This document shows positions 52,472 to 61,327 of a DNA stretch of 64,000 bases, in pieces. The DNA is taken from positions 3,586,001-3,650,000 of the forward strand of contig NZ_JAEKEL010000001.1 in the NCBI RefSeq assembly GCF_016651105.1, written 5' to 3'. The notes under the pieces were generated by a model. That model was not told the origin of the DNA. It ran no database searches and saw nothing but the letters and a program-made list of their open reading frames with translations. Numbering within the stretch: position 1 is the stretch's first letter; the number at the start of each line of letters is the position of its first letter. Origin of the DNA: Pseudomonas sp. TH15 (GTDB taxonomy: Bacteria; Pseudomonadota; Gammaproteobacteria; Pseudomonadales; Pseudomonadaceae). A program made the position numbers and the translations under genes.

Positions 52472-52651
52472 TCCTTGGCATGCCAGAGCGTGTTTCAGAA
52501 CGGCAGCAGCCCGGATCAGTCTATCTCGAGGGTAAACGCCTGCAACATTAAGGTTTTTGCGCATTCAGCCGAGTCAGACCATAAGACAACAGTTGAATAA
52601 CGTCCGGCTCCTGCTATTGGAAGGAGATCCGAAATTATCAGGGAGCAGTTG

Positions 52652-53179
52652 ATGTACGGTTTTCACAAGATGGGCTGGGGTGTACTCCTGGCCGCAACGT
52701 TTGCGCTGAATGGCTGCACTTCGTTTTTCATGGGCAAGCAATATGAATTCCCGCGTGAGGGTGAGCCTTCTGCAACCGTTCGTTTGAAATACGATCGCGG
52801 CACCTCGCTGGACGCCATCACTTTCAGCGAAAAGACCTGCTACGCCGGGTATACGCCGTTGCCCTACAACGGTGACTTCATTGAATCAAAAATCGCCGCG
52901 AACCAAGAGCTTGTCCTCATGTATCGCAATGTCGTGGGTGGCACTCAATGCCAGATACCGTTTGCTTTCACGCCGCAGGCCGGCGCGACTTACCTGGTGA
53001 AGTCCGGTTCCTGGAGTGAAACCAAGCCAGGTCTCATTCCTGTTTTCAAATACGACCAGCAATACTGCGGGATCGCTGTAGTGCAGAAAACGGGCGACAA
53101 AGAAAGTGTCCAGCCCATCCAGCAACTGCGCATGAGAACGGGATTTCCCTGCCTGCGATTTCTGCCGTTGGAAAAATAG
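52652..53179 (+). CDS. Lipoprotein of unknown function
   Basis: The protein has 175 residues from the ATG at 52652; a TTG one codon upstream is less likely. An N-terminal signal segment ends in a lipobox (FALNGCTS, Cys near residue 21). The mature part holds four further Cys (TCYAG, TQCQIP, QYCGIA, FPCLRF), which could form two disulfides. The middle part (ITFSEKTCYAGYTPLPYNGD; FTPQAGATYLVKSGSW) resembles small beta-rich lipoproteins of Pseudomonas that I cannot name. It lies 180 bases after another small lipoprotein gene on the same strand. An outer-membrane, periplasm-facing site is expected. Confidence 0.7.
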   Translation: MYGFHKMGWGVLLAATFALNGCTSFFMGKQYEFPREGEPSATVRLKYDRGTSLDAITFSEKTCYAGYTPLPYNGDFIESKIAANQELVLMYRNVVGGTQCQIPFAFTPQAGATYLVKSGSWSETKPGLIPVFKYDQQYCGIAVVQKTGDKESVQPIQQLRMRTGFPCLRFLPLEK

Positions 53180-53333
53180 TCCGTTTGCCGGTGTTTGATG
53201 GCGAAGTCGTTTTAATCAGTAAGGGATCGATCAGCAGCGCCTCTGCAGCAACTGGTTGACGGGTTTTACTGCGATCAATGTGGGTCGGGATTTGTGTCCA
53301 GTGCCTTGAAAGACGGGTGATCGGGCAAACGCT

Positions 53334-53382
53334 TTCGCGGGCAAGCCTTGCTCCCACAGTAGGAGCAAGGCTTGCCCGCGAA
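53334..53382. repeat. REP inverted pair (49 bp, nearly perfect hairpin)
   Basis: Arms TTCGCGGGCAAGCCTTGCTC and GAGCAAGGCTTGCCCGCGAA are exact inverted repeats around a nine-base loop. This is the CGGGCAAGCCTTGCTCC-type REP, the family also seen in the right arm at 39562-39588. It lies in the 510-base gap before benR, which holds no gene that I can support. Confidence 0.9.
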
Positions 53383-53466
53383 GGGGCCAAACGCTCCACC
53401 GCGGCCATCGCCTGCAACAACGCGATCGACGCCAAAATCTGCTCACCGGCGCTTATCGCACCCCCT

Positions 53467-53550
53467 GTAGGAGCTGCCGAAGGCTGCGATCTTTTGACGT
53501 TGCCTTTTGAAAGACCCAATCAAAAGATCGTAGCCTTCGGCAGCTCCTAC
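53467..53550. repeat. REP-type palindrome (about 84 bp)
   Basis: Arms GTAGGAGCTGCCGAAGGCT and AGCCTTCGGCAGCTCCTAC enclose a CGATCTTTT...AAAAGATCG core. It lies about 85 bases after the preceding REP pair in the same gap upstream of benR and is the third copy of its family in the window. Confidence 0.9.
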
Positions 53551-53689
53551 CGGGGGCAGGGTGTGATTTTGTCTGAAAGTGTTCGATTACCGGACACCCG
53601 ATCTTTGGTCCAATTGCTCGCCTCAGCGCTGCGGCGTAGTGTGGCCGGTGATGCCGTAAAACCATAACGACAAGAACGAGCCCCGCCCC

Positions 53690-54646
53690 ATGGACAGCCA
53701 TCTGCTGAGCGATCGCAGCAGCGTGTTTCGTCACGCAGACCCGTATGCCGTCTCCGACTACGTCAACCAGCACGTCGGCCAGCACTTCATCGGCTTGTCC
53801 AAGACCACCCATCCGCAAGCCAGCCTCGATCACCGCAAGTTCGCCAGCCTGGACCTGTGCCGCATCAGCTACGGCACCAGCGTGCGGGTAACTTCTGGCG
53901 CACTGGAGAGCATTTATCACCTGCAAGTCTTGCTGCGCGGCCACTGCCTATGGCGTGGTCATGGCCAGGAACACTACTTCGAACCTGGCGAATTGCTGCT
54001 GATCAATCCCGACGAACCGGTGGACCTGACCTATTCCGACGACTGTGAAAAATTCATCCTGAAAGTCCCCACTCGTTTGCTCGAATCGGTGTGCGACGAG
54101 CAACGCTGGTTGCGCCCGTCGAGTGGCATTCGCTTTCTGCGCAACCACTATCGCCTCGATGAACTGGAAGGCTTTACCAACCTGCTCGCGATGATCTGCC
54201 AGGAAGCCGAGGCCAGCGATCCGTTGCTGCGGGTGCAGGAACATTACGCACAGATCGTCGGCAGCAAACTGATTTCGCTGATGAGCACCAACGTCAGCCG
54301 TGAGAGCCTCAACTCACCCAGCATCAGCTTCGAACGCATCCTCGATTACATCGAACGCAACCTGAAGCTCGATCTGCCTGCCGAGCAGTTGGCCGTGCAG
54401 GCACGCATGAGCCCGCGTTCTCTCTACACGTTGTTCCAGCGCCAGCTCGGCGTCACGCCGATGCAATACATCCGTCAGCGCAAACTGGAACGCATCCACA
54501 CCTGCCTCAGCGATCCGAGTTGCCCGGTGCGCAACCTCACCGAGCTGGCGCTGGACTACGGCTTCCTGCACCTGGGCCGCTTCGCCGAAAGCTATCGCCA
54601 ACAGTTCGGCGAGCTACCGTCGCACACCTTCAAACGCCGCCACTAA
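53690..54646 (+). CDS. benR: BenR, AraC/XylS-type activator of benzoate degradation
   Basis: The protein has 318 residues. The N-terminal effector domain includes YHLQVLLRGHCLWRGHGQEH and LLLINPDEPVDLTYSDDCEK; the C-terminal DNA-binding domain includes LPAEQLAVQARMSPRSLYTL (first helix-turn-helix) and NLTELALDYGFLHLGRFAES (second). Length and motifs match BenR/XylS, which bind benzoate and activate promoters through TGCA-N6-GGNTA repeats. Two such repeats lie just downstream, before benA. The gene precedes benA by 141 bases on the same strand, the usual Pseudomonas order. Confidence 0.93.
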   Translation: MDSHLLSDRSSVFRHADPYAVSDYVNQHVGQHFIGLSKTTHPQASLDHRKFASLDLCRISYGTSVRVTSGALESIYHLQVLLRGHCLWRGHGQEHYFEPGELLLINPDEPVDLTYSDDCEKFILKVPTRLLESVCDEQRWLRPSSGIRFLRNHYRLDELEGFTNLLAMICQEAEASDPLLRVQEHYAQIVGSKLISLMSTNVSRESLNSPSISFERILDYIERNLKLDLPAEQLAVQARMSPRSLYTLFQRQLGVTPMQYIRQRKLERIHTCLSDPSCPVRNLTELALDYGFLHLGRFAESYRQQFGELPSHTFKRRH

Positions 54647-54688
54647 AACCTTCCCACAAAACAATCCGCCCTGCCTGCCGCGCCATCC

Positions 54689-54724
54689 TGCACAAAACGG
54701 ATAGCGATCTGCAGGATTCGGCTA
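54689..54724 (+). promoter_or_regulatory. BenR/XylS binding sites of the benA promoter
   Basis: Two exact copies of TGCA-N6-GGNTA start at 54689 (TGCACAAAACGGATA) and 54710 (TGCAGGATTCGGCTA). Their starts are 21 bases apart, leaving a six-base gap, the same spacing as the XylS sites of the TOL Pm promoter. The second site ends just before a possible -35 region, with a weak -10 (TAATCT, 54746-54751). Confidence 0.85.
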
Positions 54725-54787
54725 TTGCCCCTTGCATCGCCTCCCTAATCTTACCTGGCCTGAATAAAAACAATGGAGGCGGCGGCC

Positions 54788-56152
54788 ATGTCCCTGCGAC
54801 CCGAATACCTTCACTCCCTGCTTGAAGACGACAAAGACCACGGCATCTACCGCTGCAAACGCGAGATGTTCACCGACCCACGGCTGTTCGACCTGGAGAT
54901 GCAGCACCTCTTCGAAGGCAACTGGCTGTACCTGGCCCACGAAAGCCAGATCCCCAGGATCAACGATTTCTACACCACCACCATGGGGCGCCAGTCGATC
55001 TTTATCGCGCGCAACAAGGACGGTGAACTGAACGCGTTTATCAATGCCTGTAGCCATCGCGGCGCGATGCTCTGCCGGCACAAGACCGGCAACAAAAGCT
55101 CCTACACCTGCCCATTCCACGGTTGGACCTTCAACAACTCCGGCAAGCTGCTGAAGGTCAAGGACCCGGCGGCGGCCGGCTACCCGGCGAGCTTCAATTG
55201 CGAAGGCTCCCACGACCTGACCAAAGTCGCGCGTTTTGAGTCCTATCGCGGCTTCCTGTTCGGCAGCCTCAAGGCTGATGTGGTGCCGCTGGTGGAGCAT
55301 TTGGGCGAGTCGGCGAAGATCATCGACATGATTGTCGATCAGTCCGCCGATGGCCTGGAAGTGCTGCGCGGCTCATCCAGCTATATATACGAAGGCAACT
55401 GGAAACTCACCGCCGAAAACGGTGCTGACGGCTATCACGTCAGCTCCGTGCACTGGAACTACGCGGCCACCCAAAACCAGCGTAAACAGCGCGAGGCTGG
55501 CGATAGCAATCCGACCATGAGTGCCGGCAGTTGGGCCAAGCAGGGCGGTGGTTTCTATTCCTTCGACAAGGGCCACATGCTGCTCTGGACCCGTTGGGCC
55601 AACCCCGAAGACCGTCCGTTGTACGAGCGTCGTGATGAACTGGCGCAGGACTTCGGCCAGGCCCGCGCCGACTGGATGATCGAGAATTCGCGCAACCTGT
55701 GCCTGTACCCGAACGTGTACCTGATGGACCAGTTCAGCTCGCAGATACGCATCGCCCGGCCGATCTCGGTCAATCGCACGGAAATCACCATCTACTGCAT
55801 CGCCCCCAAAGGCGAAAGCGACACCGCGCGGTCCAGCCGGATTCGGCAGTACGAGGATTTCTTCAACGTCAGCGGCATGGCGACCCCGGATGATCTGGAG
55901 GAGTTTCGTTCCTGCCAGACCGGTTATCAGGGCAGCGTCACGACCTGGAATGACATGTCCCGCGGTGCCGAGCATTGGATCGAAGGCGCCGACGACGCGG
56001 CCAAAGAGATCGACCTGCATCCGCTGCTCAGCGGCGTGCGCACCGAAGACGAAGGCTTGTTCGTACTGCAACACAAATATTGGCGGCAGACGATGCTCGA
56101 GGCCTTGGCCGCTGAACAGTCCGAGCGGATCGCCGTGGAGGCCGTGCAATGA
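54788..56152 (+). CDS. benA: Benzoate 1,2-dioxygenase large (alpha) subunit
   Basis: The protein has 454 residues. The ATG at 54788 is chosen because GGAGG lies seven bases upstream; an earlier ATG at 54773 overlaps that site. The Rieske cluster ligands are in ACSHRGAMLCRH and CPFHGWTF (about residues 92-121). Mononuclear iron ligands are in the ENGADGYHVSSVHW region (two His, residues about 218-225) with an Asp further on. The holoenzyme converts benzoate to a 1,2-cis-dihydrodiol with O2. It begins the benABCD set; the stop overlaps benB (ATGA). Confidence 0.96.
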   Translation: MSLRPEYLHSLLEDDKDHGIYRCKREMFTDPRLFDLEMQHLFEGNWLYLAHESQIPRINDFYTTTMGRQSIFIARNKDGELNAFINACSHRGAMLCRHKTGNKSSYTCPFHGWTFNNSGKLLKVKDPAAAGYPASFNCEGSHDLTKVARFESYRGFLFGSLKADVVPLVEHLGESAKIIDMIVDQSADGLEVLRGSSSYIYEGNWKLTAENGADGYHVSSVHWNYAATQNQRKQREAGDSNPTMSAGSWAKQGGGFYSFDKGHMLLWTRWANPEDRPLYERRDELAQDFGQARADWMIENSRNLCLYPNVYLMDQFSSQIRIARPISVNRTEITIYCIAPKGESDTARSSRIRQYEDFFNVSGMATPDDLEEFRSCQTGYQGSVTTWNDMSRGAEHWIEGADDAAKEIDLHPLLSGVRTEDEGLFVLQHKYWRQTMLEALAAEQSERIAVEAVQ

Positions 56153-56637
56153 CCATCACCTATGAGGCCGTGCGCGATTTTCTCTACCGCGAGGCCCGCT
56201 ACCTCGACGACAAACAGTGGGACGAGTGGCTGGAGCTGTACGCCCCGGACGCCACCTTTTGGATGCCGTCCTGGGACGACAACGACGAGCTCACCGAAGA
56301 CCCACAGCGGGAAATCTCGCTGATCTGGTACGGCAACCGCACCGGCCTGGAAGACCGCATCTTCCGCATCAAGACCGAGCGTTCCAGTGCGAGCATTCCG
56401 GACACCCGCACCTCGCACAACCTGAGCAACATCGAGCTGCTCGAACAAGCCGACGGCCTGTGCAAAGTGCGCTTCAACTGGCACACCCTGAGCTTTCGCT
56501 ACAAGACCGTCGACAGCTATTTCGGCAGCAGTTTCTACACCTTGGATGTGCGCGGTGAAAACCCGTTGATCAAGGCCAAGAAAGTAGTCCTGAAGAACGA
56601 TTACGTTCGCCAGGTCATCGATGTTTACCACCTGTGA
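56149..56637 (+). CDS. benB: Benzoate 1,2-dioxygenase small (beta) subunit
   Basis: The protein has 162 residues, of the cystatin-like ring-hydroxylating beta family. YEAVRDFLYREARYLDD, WLELYAPDATFWMPSW and the C-terminal KVVLKNDYVRQVIDVYHL are typical. It has a structural role in the alpha3-beta3 oxygenase. It overlaps the benA stop by four bases and precedes benC by ten. Confidence 0.95.
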   Translation: MTITYEAVRDFLYREARYLDDKQWDEWLELYAPDATFWMPSWDDNDELTEDPQREISLIWYGNRTGLEDRIFRIKTERSSASIPDTRTSHNLSNIELLEQADGLCKVRFNWHTLSFRYKTVDSYFGSSFYTLDVRGENPLIKAKKVVLKNDYVRQVIDVYHL

Positions 56638-56647
56638 GGCGGCTGTC

Positions 56648-57655
56648 ATGACTCATTCCATCGCATTCAATTTCGAAGACGGCGTCACCCGTTTCATCGA
56701 CGCCAACCCCGACGAAACCGTGGCCGATGCCGCGTATCGTCAGGGCATCAATATTCCGCTGGATTGCCGCGATGGCGCGTGCGGCACCTGCAAATGCTTC
56801 GCCGAGGCCGGTCGTTACGATTTGGGCGAGGAGTACATCGACGACGCCCTCAGTGCCGATGAAGCCAAGCAAGGTTTCGTCCTCACCTGCCAGATGCGCG
56901 CCCAGAGCGATTGCGTGGTGCGGGTGCCGGTATCGTCGGATGTCTGTCGCACCCGTCAGGCCAGTTTTGAAGCGACCATCAGTGCCGTGCGCCAGTTGTC
57001 CGACAGCACCATCGCGCTGTCGATCAAGGGCGAGGCCCTGAACAAACTGGCGTTCCTGCCGGGGCAGTATGTGAACCTCGGGGTTCCCGGCAGCGCGCAG
57101 ACCCGCGCCTATTCGTTCAGCTCGTTGCAGCGCGACGGCGAGGTCAGTTTCCTGATCCGCAACGTGCCCGGCGGCTTGATGAGCAGCTTCCTCACCGGCA
57201 TGGCCAAGGCCGGCGACAACATGACCCTGGCCGGACCGTTGGGCAGTTTCTATTTGCGCGACATCCGCCGTCCGTTGCTGTTGCTTGCCGGCGGCACCGG
57301 GCTGGCGCCGTTCACCGCGATGCTGGAAAAAATCGCGGAGCAGGGCAGCGAGCAACCGCTGCATCTGATCTACGGCGTGACCAATGACTTCGACCTGGTG
57401 GAAATGGATCGACTCGAAGCGTTCGCTGCACGGATTCCGAACTTCAGTTTCAGCGCCTGCGTGGCCAACCCCGATAGCCGGCATCCGCTCAAGGGTTATG
57501 TGACCCAGCACATCGAGCCTCGGCATTTGAACGATGGCGACGTCGATGTCTACCTGTGCGGCCCGCCGCCGATGGTTGAGGCGGTCAGTCAGTTCATTCG
57601 CGAACAAGGCATTGCGCCGGTCAATTTCTACTACGAGAAGTTTGCTGCTGCCTGA
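56648..57655 (+). CDS. benC: Benzoate 1,2-dioxygenase electron-transfer component (ferredoxin reductase)
   Basis: The protein has 335 residues from the ATG at 56648; GAGGCGG lies upstream. The N-terminal [2Fe-2S] plant-type ferredoxin domain has Cys in PLDCRDGACGTCKCFAE near residues 40-55 and LTCQMRA near 82. The FAD domain has RAYSFSS near 155, and the NAD domain has LLLAGGTGLAPFTAML near 213 and YLCGPPPMVEAV near 303. It passes electrons from NADH to the BenAB oxygenase. It lies ten bases after benB. Confidence 0.95.
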   Translation: MTHSIAFNFEDGVTRFIDANPDETVADAAYRQGINIPLDCRDGACGTCKCFAEAGRYDLGEEYIDDALSADEAKQGFVLTCQMRAQSDCVVRVPVSSDVCRTRQASFEATISAVRQLSDSTIALSIKGEALNKLAFLPGQYVNLGVPGSAQTRAYSFSSLQRDGEVSFLIRNVPGGLMSSFLTGMAKAGDNMTLAGPLGSFYLRDIRRPLLLLAGGTGLAPFTAMLEKIAEQGSEQPLHLIYGVTNDFDLVEMDRLEAFAARIPNFSFSACVANPDSRHPLKGYVTQHIEPRHLNDGDVDVYLCGPPPMVEAVSQFIREQGIAPVNFYYEKFAAA

Positions 57656-57716
57656 CACCCATCTGTGGGTCTGTCCCTCACCACAGGTTTCGATATTTGT
57701 TTCAGTCGAGGTTGTC

Positions 57717-58478
57717 ATGAACAACAGATTCTCCAACAAAGTCGCACTGGTTACCGGCGCGGCGCAGGGCATCGGCCGCCGCGTCTGCGAACGCCTGCTG
57801 GCCGAAGGCGCACAAGTGGTCGCCGTCGACCGCTCCGAACTGGTTCACGAACTGCAAGGCGCGGGCGTGGTGGCGCTGACTGCCGACCTTGAGCAATACG
57901 CCGATTGTGCGCGAGTCATGGCTGAAGCCATCAACGCCTTCGGCCGTCTCGACGTGCTGATCAACAACGTCGGCGGCACGATTTGGGCCAAGCCGTTCGA
58001 GCACTACGACGTCGAGCAGATCGAGGCCGAAGTGCGTCGCTCGTTGTTTCCGACCCTGTGGTGCTGCCACGCAGCCCTGCCGTACATGCTCAAGCAGGGC
58101 CGGGGCGCCATCGTCAATGTCTCGTCGATTGCCACACGCAGTGTCAACCGCGTGCCGTACGGCGCGGCCAAGGGCGGCGTCAACGCGCTCACCGCGTGCC
58201 TAGCGTTTGAGAACGCTGAGCGCGGCATCCGCGTCAATGCCACAGCACCGGGCGGCACCGAAGCGCCGCCACGGCGTATCCCGCGCAATACCAGTGAACA
58301 GTCGTCGCAGGAGCAGGCCTGGTACCAGCAAATCGTCGCGCAAACCCTCGACAGCAGCCTGATGAAACGCTACGGCAGCCTCGACGAACAGGTCGGCGCG
58401 ATCCTGTTTCTTGCCTCCGACGACGCCACGTACATCACCGGCGTGACCTTGCCGGTCGGTGGCGGCGATCTCGGTTGA
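57717..58478 (+). CDS. benD: 1,6-dihydroxycyclohexa-2,4-diene-1-carboxylate dehydrogenase
   Basis: The protein has 253 residues from the ATG at 57717. It is a short-chain dehydrogenase with cofactor motif VTGAAQGIG near residue 12, INNVGG near 82, catalytic Ser in VNVSSIAT near 137 and YGAAK near 151. It oxidises and decarboxylates the benzoate diol to catechol with NAD. It lies 61 bases after benC and 22 before catB, so ben and cat genes are contiguous. Confidence 0.95.
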   Translation: MNNRFSNKVALVTGAAQGIGRRVCERLLAEGAQVVAVDRSELVHELQGAGVVALTADLEQYADCARVMAEAINAFGRLDVLINNVGGTIWAKPFEHYDVEQIEAEVRRSLFPTLWCCHAALPYMLKQGRGAIVNVSSIATRSVNRVPYGAAKGGVNALTACLAFENAERGIRVNATAPGGTEAPPRRIPRNTSEQSSQEQAWYQQIVAQTLDSSLMKRYGSLDEQVGAILFLASDDATYITGVTLPVGGGDLG

Positions 58479-58500
58479 GTACACTTCAAAGGACACTGAA

Positions 58501-59621
58501 ATGAACCCGATTCTGATTGAAAGCCTGACGACGATCATCGTCGATCTGCCGACCATCCGCCCGCACAAACTGGCGATGCACACCATGCAGAACCAGACCC
58601 TGGTGATCATCCGCGTGCGCTGCGCCGATGGCATTGAAGGGATTGGCGAATCCACCACCATCGGTGGCCTGGCGTACGGCAACGAAAGCCCGGACAGCAT
58701 CAAGACCAACATCGATGCGCATTTGGCGCCGACGCTGTTGGGCATGGACGCCGACAACATCAACGCAGCCATGCACAAGCTCGACAAACTCGCCAAGGGC
58801 AATACCTTCGCCAAGTCCGGCATCGAAAGCGCACTGCTCGACGCGCAAGGTAAACGCCTCGGTCTGCCGGTCAGTGAACTGCTCGGTGGTCGCGTGCGCG
58901 ACAGCCTTGAAGTGGCCTGGACCCTGGCCAGCGGTGACACCGCCCGCGACATCGCCGAAGCAGAACACATGCTCGAAGCGCGGCGCCATCGCATCTTCAA
59001 ATTGAAGATCGGTGCCAACCCGCTGGAGCAGGATCTCAAACACGCCGTAGCGATCAAAAAGCCTTGGGCGAGCGTGCCAGTGTGCGCGTCGACGTCAATC
59101 AGTATTGGGATGAATCCCAAGCGATTCGCGGCTGTCAGGTATTGGGTGACAACGGCATCGACCTGATCGAACAGCCGATTTCGCGGATCAACCGCTCCGG
59201 GCAAGTTCGCCTGAACCAGCGCAGCCCCGCACCGATCATGGCTGACGAATCCATCGAAAGTGTCGAAGACGCCTTCAGCCTCGCTGCCGACGGTGCGGCC
59301 AGTGTGTTCGCCCTGAAAATCGCCAAGAACGGAGGCCCGCGTGCCGTGCTGCGCACCGCGCATATCGCCGAAGCCGCCGGCATCGCACTGTACGGCGGGA
59401 CCATGCTCGAAGGCTCGATCGGCACCCTGGCCTCGGCTCACGCCTTCCTCACGCTCAAGCAATTGACCTGGGACACCGAGCTGTTCGGGCCGCTGCTGCT
59501 GACTGAAGACATCGTCATTGAAAGGCCCGAGTACCGCGATTTTCACCTGCACATCCCCAGAACCCCGGGCCTCGGCCTGACGCTGGATGAACAGCGTCTG
59601 GCGCATTTTCGCCGCCACTGA
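58501..59621 (+). CDS. catB: Muconate cycloisomerase, frameshifted
   Basis: Two overlapping frames (58501 to about 59056, then about 59061 to 59621) give about 373 residues, the CatB length. The start ATG at 58501 follows AAGGA. The enolase-family Lys pair is in RIFKLKIGAN near residue 167; metal ligands are in RVDVNQYWDE, IEQPI and MADESIES in the second half. LYGGTMLEGSIGTLASAH near 325-342 is a family signature. It converts cis,cis-muconate to muconolactone. One missing A in an A-run breaks the frame. Confidence 0.92.
59056..59060 (+). other. Frameshift site in catB (A5, A6 expected)
   Basis: ATC AAA AAG CCT TGG GCG should read ATC AAA AAA GCC TTG GGC. One added A gives IKKALGERASVRVDVNQYW and joins both halves. 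Confidence 0.88.
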
Positions 59622-59635
59622 AACAGGAGAGCATC

Positions 59636-59926
59636 ATGCTGTTCCACGTAAAAATGACCGTAAACCTGCCGCTCGACATGAACCCCGAGCGCGCCGCACA
59701 GCTCAAGGCCGACGAAAAAGCCCTGGCCCAGCGCCTGCAAGAGCAGGGCAAGTGGCGTCACCTGTGGCGCATCGCCGGGCTTTACGCCAATTACAGCGTG
59801 TTCGACGTGCCCAGCGTCGAGGCCCTGCATGACACGCTGATGTTGCTGCCGCTGTTCCCGTACATGGACATCGAGATCGACGGCCTCTGCCGCCATCCCT
59901 CGTCGATCCACGCCGACGACCGCTGA
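59636..59926 (+). CDS. catC: Muconolactone delta-isomerase
   Basis: The protein has 96 residues, the exact CatC length. MLFHVKMTVNLPLDM at the start, WRHLWRIAGLYANYSVFDV near 40-58 and LLPLFPYMDIEIDGLCRHPS near the end are family hallmarks. It forms a decamer and converts muconolactone to 3-oxoadipate enol-lactone. It follows catB by 14 bases and precedes catA by 117. That gap holds a REP-like hairpin (GGAGCTGGCTTGCCAGCTACC near 59960-59981) that may set relative expression. Confidence 0.95.
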   Translation: MLFHVKMTVNLPLDMNPERAAQLKADEKALAQRLQEQGKWRHLWRIAGLYANYSVFDVPSVEALHDTLMLLPLFPYMDIEIDGLCRHPSSIHADDR

Positions 59927-60043
59927 AGTCAGACACCCGATTCGCTTCTGAACCCTGTTGGAGCTGGCTTGCCAGCTACCCACAGGGATCTTGCCTGGTT
60001 TGAAGAACTGGGTTCACACAACAACAAGATGAGGTAAGCCACC

Positions 60044-60961
60044 ATGACCGTGAAAATTGCCCACACCCCCGAGTTGCAAAAATTCTTCGCCGAAGCCGCC
60101 GGTTTTGCCAACGATGAGGGCAGCTCGCGTATGAAAACCATCGTCCTGCGCGTGTTGCAGGACTGCGCCAAGCTGATTGAAGACCTGGACATCAGCGAGA
60201 ACGAATTCTGGAAAGCCGTCGACTACCTCAATCGTCTGGGCGGTCGTTCGGAAGCCGGTTTGTTGGTTGCAGGTCTCGGCATCGAGCATTTCCTCGATCT
60301 GCTGCAGGACGCCAAGGACGCGCAGATCGGCTTGACCGGCGGCACACCGCGCACTATCGAAGGCCCGCTTTACGTCGCTGGCGCGCCGCTGTGTGAGGGT
60401 GAGTGCCGGATGGATGACGGCAGCGAGGAGGGCGTTGCCACCGTGATGTTCCTCGAGGGTCAGGTGTTCGACCTGCATGGCCAACCGCTGGCTGGCGCCA
60501 CCGTCGACGTGTGGCAAGCGAATACCCAAGGTACCTATTCGTTCTTCGACCCAAGCCAGTCCGACTACAACCTGCGCCGACGGATCATCACTGACGCCGA
60601 GGGCCGCTACCGCGCCCGCAGCATCGTGCCATCGGGCTATGGCTGCGACCCGCAAGGCCCGACTCAGGAATGCCTGGACCTGCTCGGCCGCCACGGCCAG
60701 CGTCCGGCCCACGTGCACTTTTTCATCAGCGCACCGGGGCATCGACACCTGACCACACAGATCAACCTGTCGGGCGACAAATACCTGTGGGATGACTTCG
60801 CCTACGCCACCCGTGAAGGCCTGGTCGGCGAAGTCGTGTTTCGCCAGAGTGAAACCGCGGAACGCTACGCTGAACTCAAATTCGACTTCCAGCTGCAACA
60901 AGCGCCAGACGCCAGCGCCGAACAACGCAGCCAACGCCCCCGCGCGTTGCAAACGGATTGA
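60044..60961 (+). CDS. catA: Catechol 1,2-dioxygenase
   Basis: The protein has 305 residues of the intradiol dioxygenase family. Iron ligands are Tyr in EGPLYVAGAP, Tyr in VPSGYGCDPQG, and two His in RPAHVHFF. The N-terminal helical cap (RVLQDCAKLIEDLDISENE) is typical. It opens catechol between the hydroxyls to give cis,cis-muconate, the substrate of CatB. It is the last gene of the ben-cat series; an inverted-repeat element begins 18 bases after the stop and may act as terminator. Confidence 0.95.
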   Translation: MTVKIAHTPELQKFFAEAAGFANDEGSSRMKTIVLRVLQDCAKLIEDLDISENEFWKAVDYLNRLGGRSEAGLLVAGLGIEHFLDLLQDAKDAQIGLTGGTPRTIEGPLYVAGAPLCEGECRMDDGSEEGVATVMFLEGQVFDLHGQPLAGATVDVWQANTQGTYSFFDPSQSDYNLRRRIITDAEGRYRARSIVPSGYGCDPQGPTQECLDLLGRHGQRPAHVHFFISAPGHRHLTTQINLSGDKYLWDDFAYATREGLVGEVVFRQSETAERYAELKFDFQLQQAPDASAEQRSQRPRALQTD

Positions 60962-60978
60962 TACCGCGTCGTTTGTGG

Positions 60979-61155
60979 CCCTCACCCTAACCCTCTCCCG
61001 GAGGGAGAGGGGACTGAATGGGGGATGCTCGCGAGATACGCCGACCTGAACGTTTTCTGCCGAATCCATAATCGCCACGATCTTTCAGGTCGATGTATCA
61101 CGCCAGACACCACGGTCGGCCCCCTCTACCTCTGGGAGAGGGCTGGGGTGAGGGG
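60979..61155. repeat. Inverted-repeat element of about 177 bp, copy 2
   Basis: The ends carry CCCTCACCC and CTCTCCC on the left, with GGGAGAGGG and GGGGTGAGGG on the right. The inner GATCTTTC...CGATGT stretch resembles copy 1 at 23644. Each copy lies just past the end of an operon. The 366-base gap before the next gene holds nothing else that I can support besides the promoter of that gene. Confidence 0.68.
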
Positions 61156-61327
61156 AAAACAGGCCTAAGGTAATGCAAAAAAGATATTGGCCCGCTGTTT
61201 TTAAGATCGTTTAGTTTTGTCCTCAACGACGAATCAACGCATCAAACCGATAGACCCCCGATTGCCATGACGGCGCACGCTGAATCGATCAAAGGCTCTT
61301 CAGGTTTGGTTCACACGGGAGTGAATC

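Noticed and set aside
53334..53550. CRISPR-like or insertion-sequence remnant before benR
   Set aside because: The repeats are inverted REP arms with hairpin potential, not direct repeats with spacers, and no transposase fragment is present.
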